From Liolophura sinensis (taxonomy: Eukaryota > Mollusca > Polyplacophora > Chitonida > Chitonidae), in NCBI RefSeq assembly GCF_032854445.1, contig NC_088297.1:8109375-8173374 (forward strand): 64,000 bases of DNA, read 5' to 3'. How positions within the stretch are numbered: position 1 is the first letter of the stretch; every line of letters begins with the position of its first letter. The notes under the pieces were generated by a model that was given only the letters and a program-made list of their open reading frames with translations, made no database searches and was not told the origin of the DNA. Of this stretch, positions 34,751 through 47,478 are shown piece after piece. Both the position numbers and the translations under genes were made by a program.

Positions 34751-37055
34751 GCAGTGATTTTTAACTAGCAATAATGAGATTTAGTGTAACATTTATGTCA
34801 CGTGATTTTAACGGATTCACACACACCATGTATGCCTTCACACCAGGCAGCTTGGTATACCTTTTCTTGAAAGATATTTTTGTACCAGTAGATTATTGTA
34901 TTTTTAGTATACATATTTCATATTACTTGTGAAAGTAAATCATGTGTAATATATTTGTCTAACAGGAAATGGCCATATTTTGTGCCGTTCATAGTTACGT
35001 TTTTATACTGAAGCAAGCAAAAATCAAAACCATCACTTGTGATATACATGTAGTTAGAAATGTGTAAAATCAAACGTTTTCTTACAGGTTCATATATGTA
35101 AATCAGCTTATTTTTAATGAAAACGGCCATTCAAGGGAATCGTTGAACTTGCAGGCTGTCTCCGACTAAATATATTGTTAACAAATAATTGTTAAACAAA
35201 AGAATTTGATTAATGATTTCCATTTATTGCGATTTACACGTTTATTATCGCCATTAGCAAGATTCCAGTTGTCTTTATCGAAATTCAGACTGCGTGTTGT
35301 TATTTGATTATGGAAATTTTTTAGATTCAGACGATGTAATATTTTTTGCCACACGTAGACCTACATCTTTAATTTTATGTTTCAATATCTTACGTAATAA
35401 AACATATTTTTATGATTCAGACACTGTTGCTTTGTTACAATACAACTTATTTAGCTGTACAGCTGTTCCAGTTATGTGATATGTCGTAATTGGTGGGGTT
35501 GAAGAGTACCTGCATGGTACGGTATGGCGGCGAATCGGCGATAAGAAAGTGCAAATTTCAAAATCCCAGCACAATTCTGTAAATTTCAAAAACAGAAGTA
35601 TAAAACTTTCTCGAAGTATTCACGAAAGTTATAATGTCGCAAAAGAGATCGTTGTTTAGTAATAACTCTCCAAATATGTACTCTCGATCAAAGGCACTGT
35701 GTCTTTAATTTACAGTGCGAAAATCAACGTTAAACAGGAAAATATCTTTACTGAAACTTTCATGTGTATATTTCTACGTGCTGTCAAAGTTTTGTTTTGG
35801 TTAACGTTTGTCTTCATATGTAAAACATAAACTTTATAATGTGACGAGTTTTTGTCATATTTTAGCAGGTTTAAAATCTGTATGTTTGCCCGTTGTCTAT
35901 CAGGCATCCTCTACAGTACAGTGGACTAACGACATCGCCGTGGATACAAGGTTGCATGTCGGGAAAGAGTTACAGTTTTCTTTCTTTGGAAACGTACTTT
36001 TGTTTGACTAAAGATAAAGGCGGTCTTGCATTGAATAAGTGTTTTAGAATTAGAATGGTTAAGCTATGGTATTACGTAATATCTGGCTACTATAGCGACA
36101 TCATACGTGAATCCTGGTCGAGAGGTCCACTAAGTATCACTAACATTAACATGTTATGCGTAGAGGAAGTTTAAGGCTGAACGTTACATTTGTTATATAT
36201 TTATTTAACTGATTGGTAAATAACTGTGTGCTCAAGTTACATGTGTGGTGCAGTGATTTTCATAATTTTACAGTGTCTAAAGAAAAAAAAACCCACATAT
36301 TTTCAATTATGACCTATGCATCGCTTCAGTGCATGTTTGGAGTTTTATAGGCTGCATGCTTGCCAACAGGAAAAGAAGAGTAAAACAGAACTCAAAAGAA
36401 AAAGTAGCCTTAAGAGTGTGTCAGCAGCTGTCAGTCAGAGCTATACTCAGTTTCACTACTTGAGGTGCACAGTTTCTTGCACTGGGGCTGATTCCCCGTC
36501 TTACCATACCAAGTCCTTTGAATGTCCTTTGTCAGCACAGTGATAAATCAGAAAGTATTTTTAGCCAAATTTCTCATCTTGTTTCAAGGGTAAAACAACT
36601 GATGGCGAGTAGCCTACAAGCTGACTTCTTGTCCAGTTTTCAAAATGAAATCGAATCATATTTTCCCTAAAGTCATACTCATTGAAAGGAACTTCCAATT
36701 TGAGAGGTAATTAAATGTGACTGAAACATCCGATCTAAAATGATCACAAGCCGGCAAAGGGTGATATCCAGTACAGAATACACTTACAATCTTTCTATAT
36801 GCCCCATGAGCATGCGCACAGGTGTATAAACGTACATTGTCGTTTTGGCCCATTGCACTGATCTGACGTATTTTGTGATGAAAAATCCAATGGTGCAGAC
36901 CGCATTGCTCTCCGACCAATAGTTTGCGATGTAGCAAAGGCTAAAGCTTACTTGACGTCATAATGAAGTGCCTTCCAACGTTCCAAATCAACTTTATTCA
37001 ACACGTGCCGATGGCTTGGCCCTTGGCCTTTTTAAACTCAGTTATATTTTATCAT

Positions 37056-37061
37056 TTATTT
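37056..37061 (-). other. Polyadenylation signal for OATP-B
   Basis: AATAAA on the minus strand, about 75 bases after the OATP-B stop codon, within an A-rich stretch. Position and form are usual for a poly(A) signal. Confidence 0.6.
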
Positions 37062-37135
37062 TTCATGTCAACTATAGCATATAAACACTGCATCATGTAG
37101 GTATTACTACGGTTTAACAAGTCTCTGCCTTTCTT

Positions 37136-40100
37136 CTACTGATTCCCCCGCAGTAGGCCTGTGTCAATCAATTCTTCTCTTCGCCTCTCCGCTGTCTTAC
37201 CATTAACTCCTTTGGGGTGTTCTTTGGTGAAGAAGGTAAGCCTGGCCAGGCAAAGTGCGAAGATGGCGACTGACAAGGCGCGACCACCCACCTTTGTCCC
37301 TTGTTGATGATCACGTAAGGTATATTTGTCGTATAGTGCACAAGAGCCACGCTTTGAACAGTTCATGTTCCAAAGAACGCATGCGCCGTCGACTAGGCGA
37401 CCGAACACCATCGGCCCTAACATCCAACCTAGAAAATACAGCACAATGTAGGCCTACATGTCTATTCAGATCGACAATAGTTGCGGAGAGGGGTGCCTCT
37501 CATTTCGAGCAACGCAGTTGCGAGAATCAGGGTGTGAAACAACCCTAAATATGTCGGACATACCCTAAGGGATATTTACCGCTTTTTGCACGCGAAAACT
37601 TACCTTGCATACGTCGACGTTAACCGTGTGGTCTGTGTAATTGACTAACATGTTGTGAGACACATAAAGGCAATATCTGTTCATGACAATAAGTTACATT
37701 TTCCGAGCCTATTTATAAACACCATAACAGTTAGTGAGCCCGCCTCCATCATGATGCTTGAATAAGCCTACTACAGACCGATGTGTGGCCGAGTTCAGGG
37801 AATATTTCCCGTAAATGACAATTTGCGTGATCCCATTGATAACGTGACTGTGACAAACAGCTCGAGATAGTGGCCCCAGTAGAGTAACCCCTGTAAATGT
37901 CCTTTATTGTCAATTTATGACATTGCCAGTAACTCTAACATTGGTTAAGTCAACCAAACAACACGTTAGTTAATTGGTAGGCACATTCAGTCGACATCGA
38001 TTTATGCTAGGGAAGTTTTATCGCGCGTGTGAACCGCCATAAATGTTCCTTACCATCAATGCGACACTTTTGTGGCTGTTGCTCGAAATGAGAATTACCC
38101 CATCCCGCGACTAGATGGACTACTTTCATTATCATACAGTTCCTCCAGAGAGAGCTACACTAATAATGCCTAAATGAAAAAAGTTTCACTAGACAGAACC
38201 AGTGAAAAGCTATATCAGCGTCTGCCTTTGCTTATTAATTTAGATTTTATTTTTTGAATTAAATTCTATTGTGTACACCATACTGACAATGTTGGATGTC
38301 AGTGAGATAATTCTTTTTTTTTTGCCATTTTCACTTTCATCTTGTTTTTAAAATGTTTTTTTTTTAAGATTTTAAAATTAAGTAGTTCATTAATTACGCC
38401 TTAGATTTCAAATATTTGATTGCAGTCTGCTTTATCAAAACATACATGTCAGTAAAGACAGCTTTGGATGTGTTTTTCAAGGAATTTTCCGCTTAAGCTT
38501 AGGCTACTCTATTTTTTCTGTTTTCTGTCGCTTCAGTAGTGAAGGGTATGCACGGCACCCAGTATTTTATCTATTGATTTATTTATATATTTAGTCCATT
38601 GTTATTTTTTCACCATACTCAACATATAGACATGTATGGACACCATTCACAAAGGGTAACACACACATCGTTGACCGTTTGTTGTCACCCATACGCCCAA
38701 CACGCAAGAAATTGGGCATCCCATATTGAAATCATCATGTCAGGCCACTGGCTTACATCCGCTGTGCATCAACCCATTATCACCATCAAAGCGGTGAAAC
38801 GTCGCATAACATGGCACGAAATTCAAATCGCGTTAACAGGTCAACTAATGCGAGATACACAAAATACTAATCATACACAGTGTCTTGCCAGCTGTAACAT
38901 AATTACATTTTCATTGTCTGTATTTCTGAGCTTTCTACTGACCTCATTATCAAAGATGTGCCTACTGCTCAGAAAGCTTAGAAATTAAGAGAATGAAAAT
39001 GTATTTATTTATTTATTTTATTTGATTGGTGTGTTACGCCGTACTCAAGAATATTTCACTTATACGACGGCGGCCAGCATTATGGTGGGAGGAAACCGGG
39101 CCGAGCCCGGGGGAATCCCACGATCATTCGTGGGTTGTTGCCAGATCTTCCCACGTACGGCCGGAGAGGAAGCCAGCATGAGCTGGACAAACTCACAGCG
39201 ACCGCATTGGTGACAGGCTCCCAGGTTATTACGCTGCGCTAGCGCGCTAAGCAACTGAGTCAAGGAGGCCCCGAAAATGTATTGGTCGTTCTTTACGTAA
39301 TGAATTTAGTAACATAATTCACTCACCTATCAGTGAATATAGAAAAGACATCACGCCAATACACAACGTTTTGTCGGCGTCCCCAACACTTCTGTAAAAC
39401 ATGCGAACAGAATGCGATTATCTTCTTACATATAAACGACCAGTCTTAACTGGTAAATTATTAAATGAGTATTCAATGATTGGTGATTTTCACTAAATGA
39501 ATAAGAACTGTTGACATAAGAATATGAGTTTATTGGACATAAAAACGTGTTTTTTATTTTCTTAATATGGACACGAAAGCTTTTCAAACACGGCGTCTCG
39601 TTTTAAGCCTGTTACGTTACGCTTATGAAAAGTGCCAATTTTCCGTTGAATGCCGAACTTCACAATTGCGTTGCTAGAAAGGCCCATCAGTTTACTTTTA
39701 CATCGATGCACAGCCTAGTGTTTTAACAATGACCTTTGAAACTGAACCTAAATTTTGTCTCAACGTTTCAGAGAGTTTCTTCTACTGCATGTCAAAGAAA
39801 AGAATAACCATTTTCTCATTTTTCCAAGGCATACTTCTCCGACCATGCTCAGCCGCGACCAATACATGACGTCTGATCATTCCATTAACCTGTCACTCAA
39901 TACTGTCAGCTTTTACTTAAGCGTGTTCGAACCCGAGTCAGTTCATACCAAAGATTTTAAAACTGGTATTTTTGTTGCTGCCTCGCTTGGTGCTCAGCAC
40001 TGAGAGGTTAGAGCAAGGAAACTTGACTGGTCGGCTTGGTGTCAGTATAATGTGACTGGGCATAGTGTCATGGCTGGTGTCTTCGGCCTGATGCTTCGGT

Positions 40101-43100
40101 GGCGGTAAGGCTGGCCGTTGTCGTGAACACAATATATGTACACGAAAAAAAGTAATATGACTGAAAATTTGCTAAGTACGACGTTAAACCCCAAGCATAC
40201 ATACTCACTTACGCGTGTTGGAATCCGGTTCTCGCTGTTTCTGTCGCGGCTTTAAATCAGGAAGTTAGTGAGGTGTCTGGAGAAGGTCGGTAGTTTATAT
40301 CGGGCACTCTGGTTACCTCTATTCACAACACCTGACTGCCGTCATGTACGTGAAAAGTTCTTAAGCACGACGTTAACAACAGCCGAATAACTAAATTTAT
40401 AAGTAAAAAAAAATAAATAGACTAGCTTACCTGATTGAGGCTACAATCTGTGGCATGGAGGAAATAGAGACGGCGAATGAGGACAAGGTCTGGGTGACGA
40501 TGAAAACTGTGAGCAGCCCGCATTCAGCATCACACAATCCTGGCACTGCAGTGAACTCTTCACTTTCAGTGTTTTGGGGTACTTGTTTTTGATCAGTACC
40601 GGGGACCACGGACCCACAAGAACAGTTTGTAAACAGTGATTCCTGCAAACATGTTTTTTATTTACAAAAGAAGTTTTCGGCCATGTGACTGTATTCAGAT
40701 TTGAGGGTAAGGAAGCCAGGGCCTGTATTGTTACTGATTCTCAGAATTCTTACGCATAATCATTTTAGCTTAGAAAGTACGTAAATATCCATGCGTAAAA
40801 TAGCATTTTGCGTGACCCTTAGCTAAAAATGTCTGTGAGTGAGTGAGTGCTTGGGATTTAACGATCAAAAATGTCTGTGAATCGTAAGAGTTTCTAATGT
40901 GCGTAGCAATGATAGAGGCCTCTTAAAAGAACACTGCAGAATCAGTCCCCGAATACAGAATACAGAATACAAAACTTTGCAAGTTTGAACAACTAGTTAT
41001 GATAATAGCTCTTTAATAGTTTTCCAGAACATTAAGTAATGGGTTAATATGATTTAGGCTACCCACCTCAATTGCCGTACATCCGGCCATACAGGGCGAA
41101 AAGTAACTCTTGCCATTAGACCCACAAACGGGAAAATAATCACTTTCGGGGCATATGCATCCTGCACAGGACGGATAGATGTCTCTACTTTCGGAAAAAA
41201 ATAATGTGGGGTTTATTTAAAGAGAATAACATTTTTACTTGTGATTTTAATGTAGATTTTAGGAAAGACAAAAAGAAAGTATGTAGTTATGTGCATGCTG
41301 TGCCTTTGCCAATACGTTTAGGTTTAAAACTGCAAAACAAAGTCAACAAAATGCCTGACTGTTAAAAGAAATTTATTTATTTAAGTATTTGATTGGTGTT
41401 TTACGCCGTACTCAAGAATATTTCACGTATGCGACGGCGGCCAGTATTATGGAGGGAGGAAACCAGGCACCGCCCAGGGGGAAACCCACGACCATCCGCA
41501 GGTTGCTGGATGACCTTCCCACATACGGCTGGAGAGGAAACCAGCATAAGCTGGACTTGAACTCACAGCAACCGCATTGGTGAGGGGCTCCTGGGTCATT
41601 ACGCTGAGCTAGCGCGCCAAACAAATTGAGCCACGGAGGTCCCCTGTTAAAAGAAAGACAGCACCAGACCATATCTTAGTATACATCGATAAAGTATCTG
41701 CCATAAAATTTGAAAAGCAGGCTTTCTTATTTTTGTGATGCTGCATGCCTGAGATATCGCAGAATTCGTCATACGGAGGATATCAAAAGCACCGCCTTGT
41801 TACTAATATTAATCAATCAATCGGGAGTTATTTCTAAAACCCGGGAGCGCAGCTTTTTCCGAGACGTCACGCGAACCGTGATTTGCCATTTAGACGTATG
41901 AGCGTGGGGTACGAGTGATGCGACACCGTGTTTCCGGTTTCTTTAGCAGGCGTATTCGTGGACTCGTAAAAATTCAAGATCTAAAGTTGATTTAAATAGT
42001 TACCAAACACGCCAGATAAATATGACTGTGACTTTTTATATCTATTTTCAACCCTTTTCCAGTATAACCAAGGTTATTTTATTTGTTGTCTTTTTTTTAA
42101 ATGGTTCACATCTACATTGGTTTTGAATTTAAAGTGATTCTGTCAAATTTCTTTTACAGCTCTGCTAAAAGTGGCGTAGGAAATTTTTCCAAGTTTGAAA
42201 AAAAACAACATTATTTTGACCCATATATAGATAGGCCTACCATATCATGGTTGAGTCATATCAGAGGATACCAACCTTAAGTGCGACATCCCCACAACCT
42301 CCACTTCCGGGCAATTCAGCAGTAGGGCAACGCCGGAGGACAGACTGGAAATCAGCCGTACGACCACTATTAGCTTCAAGCAACCCGCCAGACTCAACTT
42401 AAGCTTTGAAACCAGGAACCCCCCGGTTAACATTCCGACGGCACCGGCGATGAAGGTGGTGATGCCTGGGAGTGGGGACAATAAAATGTCAAATGAAGAG
42501 GGGCAAGTCGTGGCTAAAATACTTACTTGAAAGTTCATTTCAATCCCTATGTTAACAGATGTATTGGGATATCGTGCATGGTGTTGTACTGATGAGTTAG
42601 CATCAGAAAAAAGGAAATTAGTCATGTACACGATAAAATAATTCAATTGTGTTATTCCTTAGTCTTTTGGATTCAGAATTGTTTGAAAACAAGATACATC
42701 ACTAGTAATTAACAAGTCATGATCCACATCGAATGGTACGAACTGACGGAAAGGTAAATTATAGATTTATTTTGTGTATAAGCCATTTGCCTGGAATGGA
42801 TCTATCACAGATGTGAAGTAAGCCCGGGGTGTGAGATAAAGGCCGCTTTGTTAAGGGAAAAGACCGCATGCAAATGAAATGAGCGCTAAGAGAAAAAACC
42901 GTTGAAAACTCTCTCCGAAGTATGTTCTCTTTTTTAGCTATTGTTTCACTGAATTAAATGCACTCAAATGTTTGTGTTGTAGGGAGGCTTTATGGACAAA
43001 GTTACTTTTTAACATTTTCCTTTTTGGCATTAACCTACTTGCAAACTTTTTTTAGAACATTATTTAAGTAATGTTTTAATTGTGGTTACTAAGAGCTAAT

Positions 43101-45024
43101 CCAAATCTAAATGCTGTGTTTCGTGTTAAAACCTTCTTGTGATATCAGAGAAAGGTAAGCCCTGGCGATATGGATCAGAAATCCGCCATAATAAAAACAT
43201 TACAGTGTACTTAACCCTCTTACAAAATCAGGTTTCACAAAGAGTAAAACCAGAGCAGCGACGACAGTGTGATAGTTGGCAATAAATCACACGTTACCGG
43301 CGAAATCCGCTCTCCTCTCAATTTACCAAACCTTACCTTGTAACATGTTAGCCTTATAGATGGACAGGCCGAAGAAAACTTCCAGATACTTGGGAGCGAA
43401 TGCTAGACCCCCCGCCATGGCCATCATGTCAAGGGATCCAGCGATCAGAATCGACATGAAATTATAGTTTGTCAGCAATCTCCTAAAAGCGCCAGGTATG
43501 TCTGAAATCAGTTTGTTATATTTAAAAGCAAAAACAGGAAACAGGAAGTATGGTTTCACTGGAACGAAACAAAAAAATATACCTTTACATATATCATTTA
43601 TATACTTAAAATATACCATGTGTAACGTAGAGTGATTATGTTAACACATATAGGAATGCCCCAATACTTCCAAATGTGTTGAAGATGTGTTGAGCGAAAG
43701 GCGGGCACTGAAGCCGCACCTCCTGTGCCAGCTGTTGGGTGTCTCTACAGACTATAGAATGAAACACGTAGACTAAGATTGCACAATAACAATATGTCTG
43801 TTCTTCAAATATGATAATGTTGGTGTATTATTTATTTATTTGATCGGTGTTTTAAGCCGTACTCAAGGACATTTTACTTATACGACGGCGGTCAGCATTT
43901 TGGTGGGAGGGTTTGCGTATTAGTATTATCGTGTAGTACATAAAACATCGGGAATTTCACCATTTTTCTCATTTACCTCCATATTGTTTATCACCTTCTG
44001 CTCTTTCAAAGATCCCGGATACTCGAACATTTAGTTGAAGGCTAAACACGTACCTTTGATTTGCTGAAGGGCTGCCATCTTTTTGTCAACGCTTTGTTGT
44101 TGTTGTCTTGCCAAACGCTGTCTGTCAGAGTTTCTCGAGTTGATCCGCATCTTCCGAGGAAACATAAACAGTGGGCCCGATAACAGTATGGCGGCCGAGC
44201 CGAAAATGACGAATCCCAGCCACCAGGCTCCGACCCAGCGGGGGTCACTTCGAGAAAAAGGGACATCTGGGGAAAATTAGATCTACGTATGTATTCATTA
44301 AAAAATAACCTCTTCTTATCATTGAATTAATTAATTATAGCAAAATGCTTAGATTCTGTGTTTCGTTTTATAGACCGCTTTTGGTGCCAGTGACGTCATT
44401 AGGATCCGTTTACTCAGAAACTGTTACTTTATGCTAGAATGGGAAATTACAGAGATTTCCGTTGGTGTGAATGCATTAAGCTAACACGTTGCTGCATTCA
44501 CAGAATTAACAACAGTGGGCCGAGCCAGAACGATATCATGTGAATGTAGTGAATGTAGGAAACGAAAGCAGTAATAGGCAAGTTTTTACCTTCCAAGGTC
44601 ACATAGATTCGGCTCACGCGAGCACCAACAATGAAGGCGATTGTGGGTCCAAATATCGCCAGAAACCCGATGACACCTGAAAGGTACAGAAACGGCAAAT
44701 AAGAACAAAAATTTTATGCTACATTTTAGCATTTTAAAAACCTTTTCTTGATTAATAGTGTAGCGGCTCTCCCTGTTAGAAACTAACTATCTTGAGTGAG
44801 TGTATATCGCTGTATTATGTTACCAAACAATTCACTACTTTGTAGCGGAACTTTTAAATTAAACAATTATGGTAAGCTTCCAAAAAACAGTCAATAGATT
44901 GCCTAACATGTTGGAATCTATCACTGTTAACTTATACGATGAACAGATCTCTTCTCCATACAAGTGGTATATACAGCTGTTTTTCTTGGTAGTCGTGGTT
45001 TCGCGGAATTTGATGAATTTGATT

Positions 45025-45074
<50 letters not shown>

Positions 45075-46988
45075 TGAGAATCCCATATTATTCATTGCTC
45101 CATGTGTGTGGTATGTATTTCAGTATCTCAGTATCACGAGTCCATCTGCAGTAAAACATCTGATGCGCGGTACCTAGTACCGCCAGTCCATGCACACTAA
45201 AGCGTAGTACGATATGTATCATATGCCTACTAATAAGGTCTCTTTATCACTAACACCAGCAGCTGTGTTTTCCATCTATGCACTTGGTCTTAACAGTTCA
45301 GACTCCTGACACCATCTTCCTACAGACCATCTTCCTAGAACATCTTCAGTCCTATTTACATTTTTCTCGCAAAGCAGGTGAAGCTAACCCTAAATTCTAT
45401 GCTTCTCATTGATTACAACACAAGTGTAGGTGGTCCTGTACTCACGAGATCAACATGGTGGAAAAAGTACAACCTGACAAATTTCTGTAACTCACACGGA
45501 AATACACTTAGCCTCTGTTAAAGTTTACCCTACAAAGATTTGTTTACGTCGACAAATGTAAAATTGATCGTATGGAGCCGTTTTGATTTACAATGGGAGT
45601 TCTCCAAAGTTAGAGTAGGGAAAGGTACGATTGCATACAACATGGCGGCCAGGGAAACGCTGCCGGTAGTCTATATAGTGGATTTCTTCTGCCTAAAGAG
45701 TTACAGAAAGAAATTTACAACTGCGGTTAATTAAAACCCATGGTAGAGTTATGGAAACTAAGTTATTTTTCCTGACATTTTTCCCCCGGGCTTTGCCCGT
45801 TTTCCTCCCACCACAATGCTGGCCGCCGTCGTATAAGCGAAATATTTTTGAGTACGGCCTAAAACACCAATCAAATAAATAAATATGTTATCATTAGACA
45901 TTTAAATACCTGCTTACTAAACAAAATGAAAAAAGGTCCTTGTAGAAAATGAGTGGAAAAGATATAAATTTATCAGGTTTCCTATTTAATTGGCTCTCAT
46001 CATTATTAGTTGTACGGTGATGATGTCTTGTAGCAGGGATAACCCTGCACCTAAGATTGCAAGCGATTAGCCAACCCACTTAAAGCTAATATAAAAGAAT
46101 AACGCGCCGTTGGGACTTCGACAGCAAAGGAGTAGGCCTATATAACATAGGGCATTGGGCAGATCTGTATACAGACAATAATGGGTGCTTGCATTATGTA
46201 GGTAATATGCTCTTGAACTTACCGGCGAATAGGCCTGTTTTCGTTCTTACCACGTTGTCGTCTATGAACGAGTACGTGACCGGAAGTCGGGGCGCTTTAG
46301 CCATGCCTTGAAGAAACAATCCCACTGATATTAAAAATAATACCAAGAATTTGGACGTAGATTGATTTTCGACATTCCTGCTGGAACATGTCCTTTCTGA
46401 ATCCGCAGAGATATTCCAGCTCGATTCTCCATGCAGCAGCTCGTTGTTGTCCGAACAGAGAGTGACGTCACCTAATCTCTGAGAAGATTTTGGGACGAGT
46501 TGCCGTTCTTGGGAACTATTAGTGGCACTGACATCCTTGACGAGTAACCCTGGTACGGCAAAATGCGGTAAAGCGCTTAATATGGCGGAGAGTCCAAATA
46601 CTAGGACACCGATTCCAAGGATTTTTGGTTTGTTTGAATAGCGCGAGAAGAGGCTGATTATGAGGACGAAAACGAGGAAGCCGATGTCGTTCATGCTGAG
46701 TAACAAACCGGTCTCCGAACTGCTGAGACCGTACTGCTTCTCCAGCGTCGTCACCTGTGACGTCAGATAAGCCGTCAGAGCTGACGTCACCAAACTACAC
46801 ACGCCGTAGTACATTGAAAAGCTCCTCATGTTGGAGAACACTTGCAGCCACGATGGCGAAAAGCAAAACATCCCACAGCGCATGCTTGGGTTTGTGTCCG
46901 TCTCAGAGTACAAAGTCGCTTTTTTAAAAGCTCCTTCCTCGTCATTCTCAAGTGGTACGAATTGTTCGTCTGCAGACTGAGATGCCAT
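37136..46988 (-). CDS. Organic anion transporting polypeptide (OATP/SLCO family), OATP-B
   Basis: Nine coding exons on the minus strand: 46988-46223, 44676-44590, 44266-44054, 43501-43337, 42465-42276, 41187-41067, 40642-40431, 39391-39327 and 37428-37136. Phases are the same as in OATP-A; 2112 nt close at TAG, giving 703 residues. The 65-nt exon 8 was found by phase and by similarity (RSVGDADKTL against RSVEERDKTL in OATP-A). The family signature DPRWVGAWWLGF starts at residue 292. The Kazal-like loop spans residues 481-523 with CxxCxC, VCGSNG, C, C and CxC. SYSFIDDNVV precedes helix 4. The start is the ATG at 46988, 11 bases after a TTTTTGTTCAG acceptor; an upstream ATG at 47051 would lie in the 5' intron. 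The role is as for OATP-A, with substrates probably partly different. Exon 6 is 27 nt and exon 9 is 42 nt shorter than in OATP-A. The exon-5 donor is GTTGGT, a weak GT site. Confidence 0.94.
37498..38093. repeat. Inverted repeat with 16-bp arms in intron 8 of OATP-B
   Basis: TCTCATTTCGAGCAAC at 37498-37513 is matched exactly by its complement at 38078-38093. The flanks are only weakly alike, so it may be a worn DNA transposon about 600 bases long. Confidence 0.5.
39006..39272 (-). mobile_element. Full-length SINE-A in intron 8 of OATP-B
   Basis: Flanked by the perfect 11-base repeat GAAAATGTATT at 38995-39005 and 39273-39283. It is in the same orientation as the host gene and lies 55 bases from exon 8. 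Confidence 0.95.
39975..40205 (+). mobile_element. SINE-C copy with tail
   Basis: Contains CTCGCTTGGTGCTCAGCACT, GTGTCAGTATAATGTGACTG, CATGGCTGGTGTCTTCGGC and the tail AAGTACGACGTTAAACCCC followed by ATACATAC. It is the most complete SINE-C here, with no obvious tRNA head. Confidence 0.85.
40212..40400 (+). mobile_element. SINE-D copy directly after SINE-C
   Basis: Has AAGGTCGGTAGTTTATATCG, CTGACTGCCGTCATGTACG and the tail AAGTTCTTAAGCACGACG. It starts within a few bases of the SINE-C end, so one probably inserted at the tail of the other. Confidence 0.7.
41372..41643 (-). mobile_element. Full-length SINE-A in intron 5 of OATP-B
   Basis: Flanked by a perfect 13-base repeat, CTGTTAAAAGAAA, at 41359-41371 and 41644-41656. 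Confidence 0.95.
43829..43908 (-). mobile_element. SINE-A, 5'-truncated, in intron 3 of OATP-B
   Basis: Only the tail and about 50 bases of body are present (complement of CCACCAAAATGCTGACCGC to the (AAAT)n). Confidence 0.8.
45027..45072. repeat. (AT)n microsatellite in intron 1 of OATP-B
   Basis: About 23 uninterrupted AT dinucleotides. Confidence 0.97.
45783..45887 (+). mobile_element. SINE-A, 5'-truncated, antisense in intron 1 of OATP-B
   Basis: Begins at CCCCCGGGCTTTGCCCG and ends in TCAAATAAATAAAT. The tail motif is slightly altered (TTTTTGAGTACGGCCTAAAAC). Confidence 0.85.
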
Positions 46989-46998
46989 TATTCCGAAA

Positions 46999-47478
46999 TC
47001 TGAACAAAAACACATGCAGAAACCATTATTAGGGACATAAAAAACGAGCAATTAGTTAGGTGAAAGAAAATAAGTTACGCATGCGCTGTTCCTCTTTCTA
47101 AAAAGGGATGTGTACACTTATCATTGGCAGTCAAGACCGAATCAGTGAATAAAATCAAAGATAATATAAGAAAACACTTTATTGCACAATTAAGCAGAAC
47201 GACTAGGCATCATGGAATAAAAACGGGCGAACTCATTCCACTCTTGAAAGCATTACTGTGTAAAACGCAGACGAGGGGATACGCTAAAGATGGCATCGGA
47301 ATTACGGATCAATCGCATGTTAACGTTGAAAGTTAAGAAGAAGTGCAGTAAACGTCCTCTGATTTTAACAAGCACTCACAAATGACCTACTGAATGAGAA
47401 AACGACCATTTAGAAAAATAAAAGCAGTTTACTGGTAGGACACGTAATATAAGGTTTAAAATCTGTGGAATTCTTACC
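46999..47478 (-). promoter_or_regulatory. 5' UTR intron border of OATP-B
   Basis: On the minus strand GACAG|GTAAGAATT gives a donor after 47478, and TTTTTGTTCAG ends at 47000 as acceptor. This implies a non-coding first exon just above 47478 and an intron of about 480 bases. The promoter would lie further up, but no core element was identified. Confidence 0.5.

Larger units (their letters stand above)
31636..37135. other. Intergenic region between the convergent OATP genes
   Basis: No gene is recognised. It holds the 3' flanks of both OATPs, a pair of related ~200-bp segments, a 126-bp inverted-repeat element and a large minisatellite (listed separately). An AATAAA for OATP-A is first seen at 33805-33810, over 2 kb beyond its stop, so the site of 3' processing is uncertain. 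Confidence 0.6.

Noticed and set aside
38599-38988. 129-codon open frame inside intron 8 of OATP-B
   Set aside because: Opposite strand to the gene, no domain recognised, composition of non-coding sequence, directly before a SINE-A.
46989-47051. Upstream ATG at 47051 as start of OATP-B
   Set aside because: A TTTTTGTTCAG acceptor ends at 47000, so this ATG falls in the 5' UTR intron. The ATG at 46988 begins a polar N-terminus like that of OATP-A.
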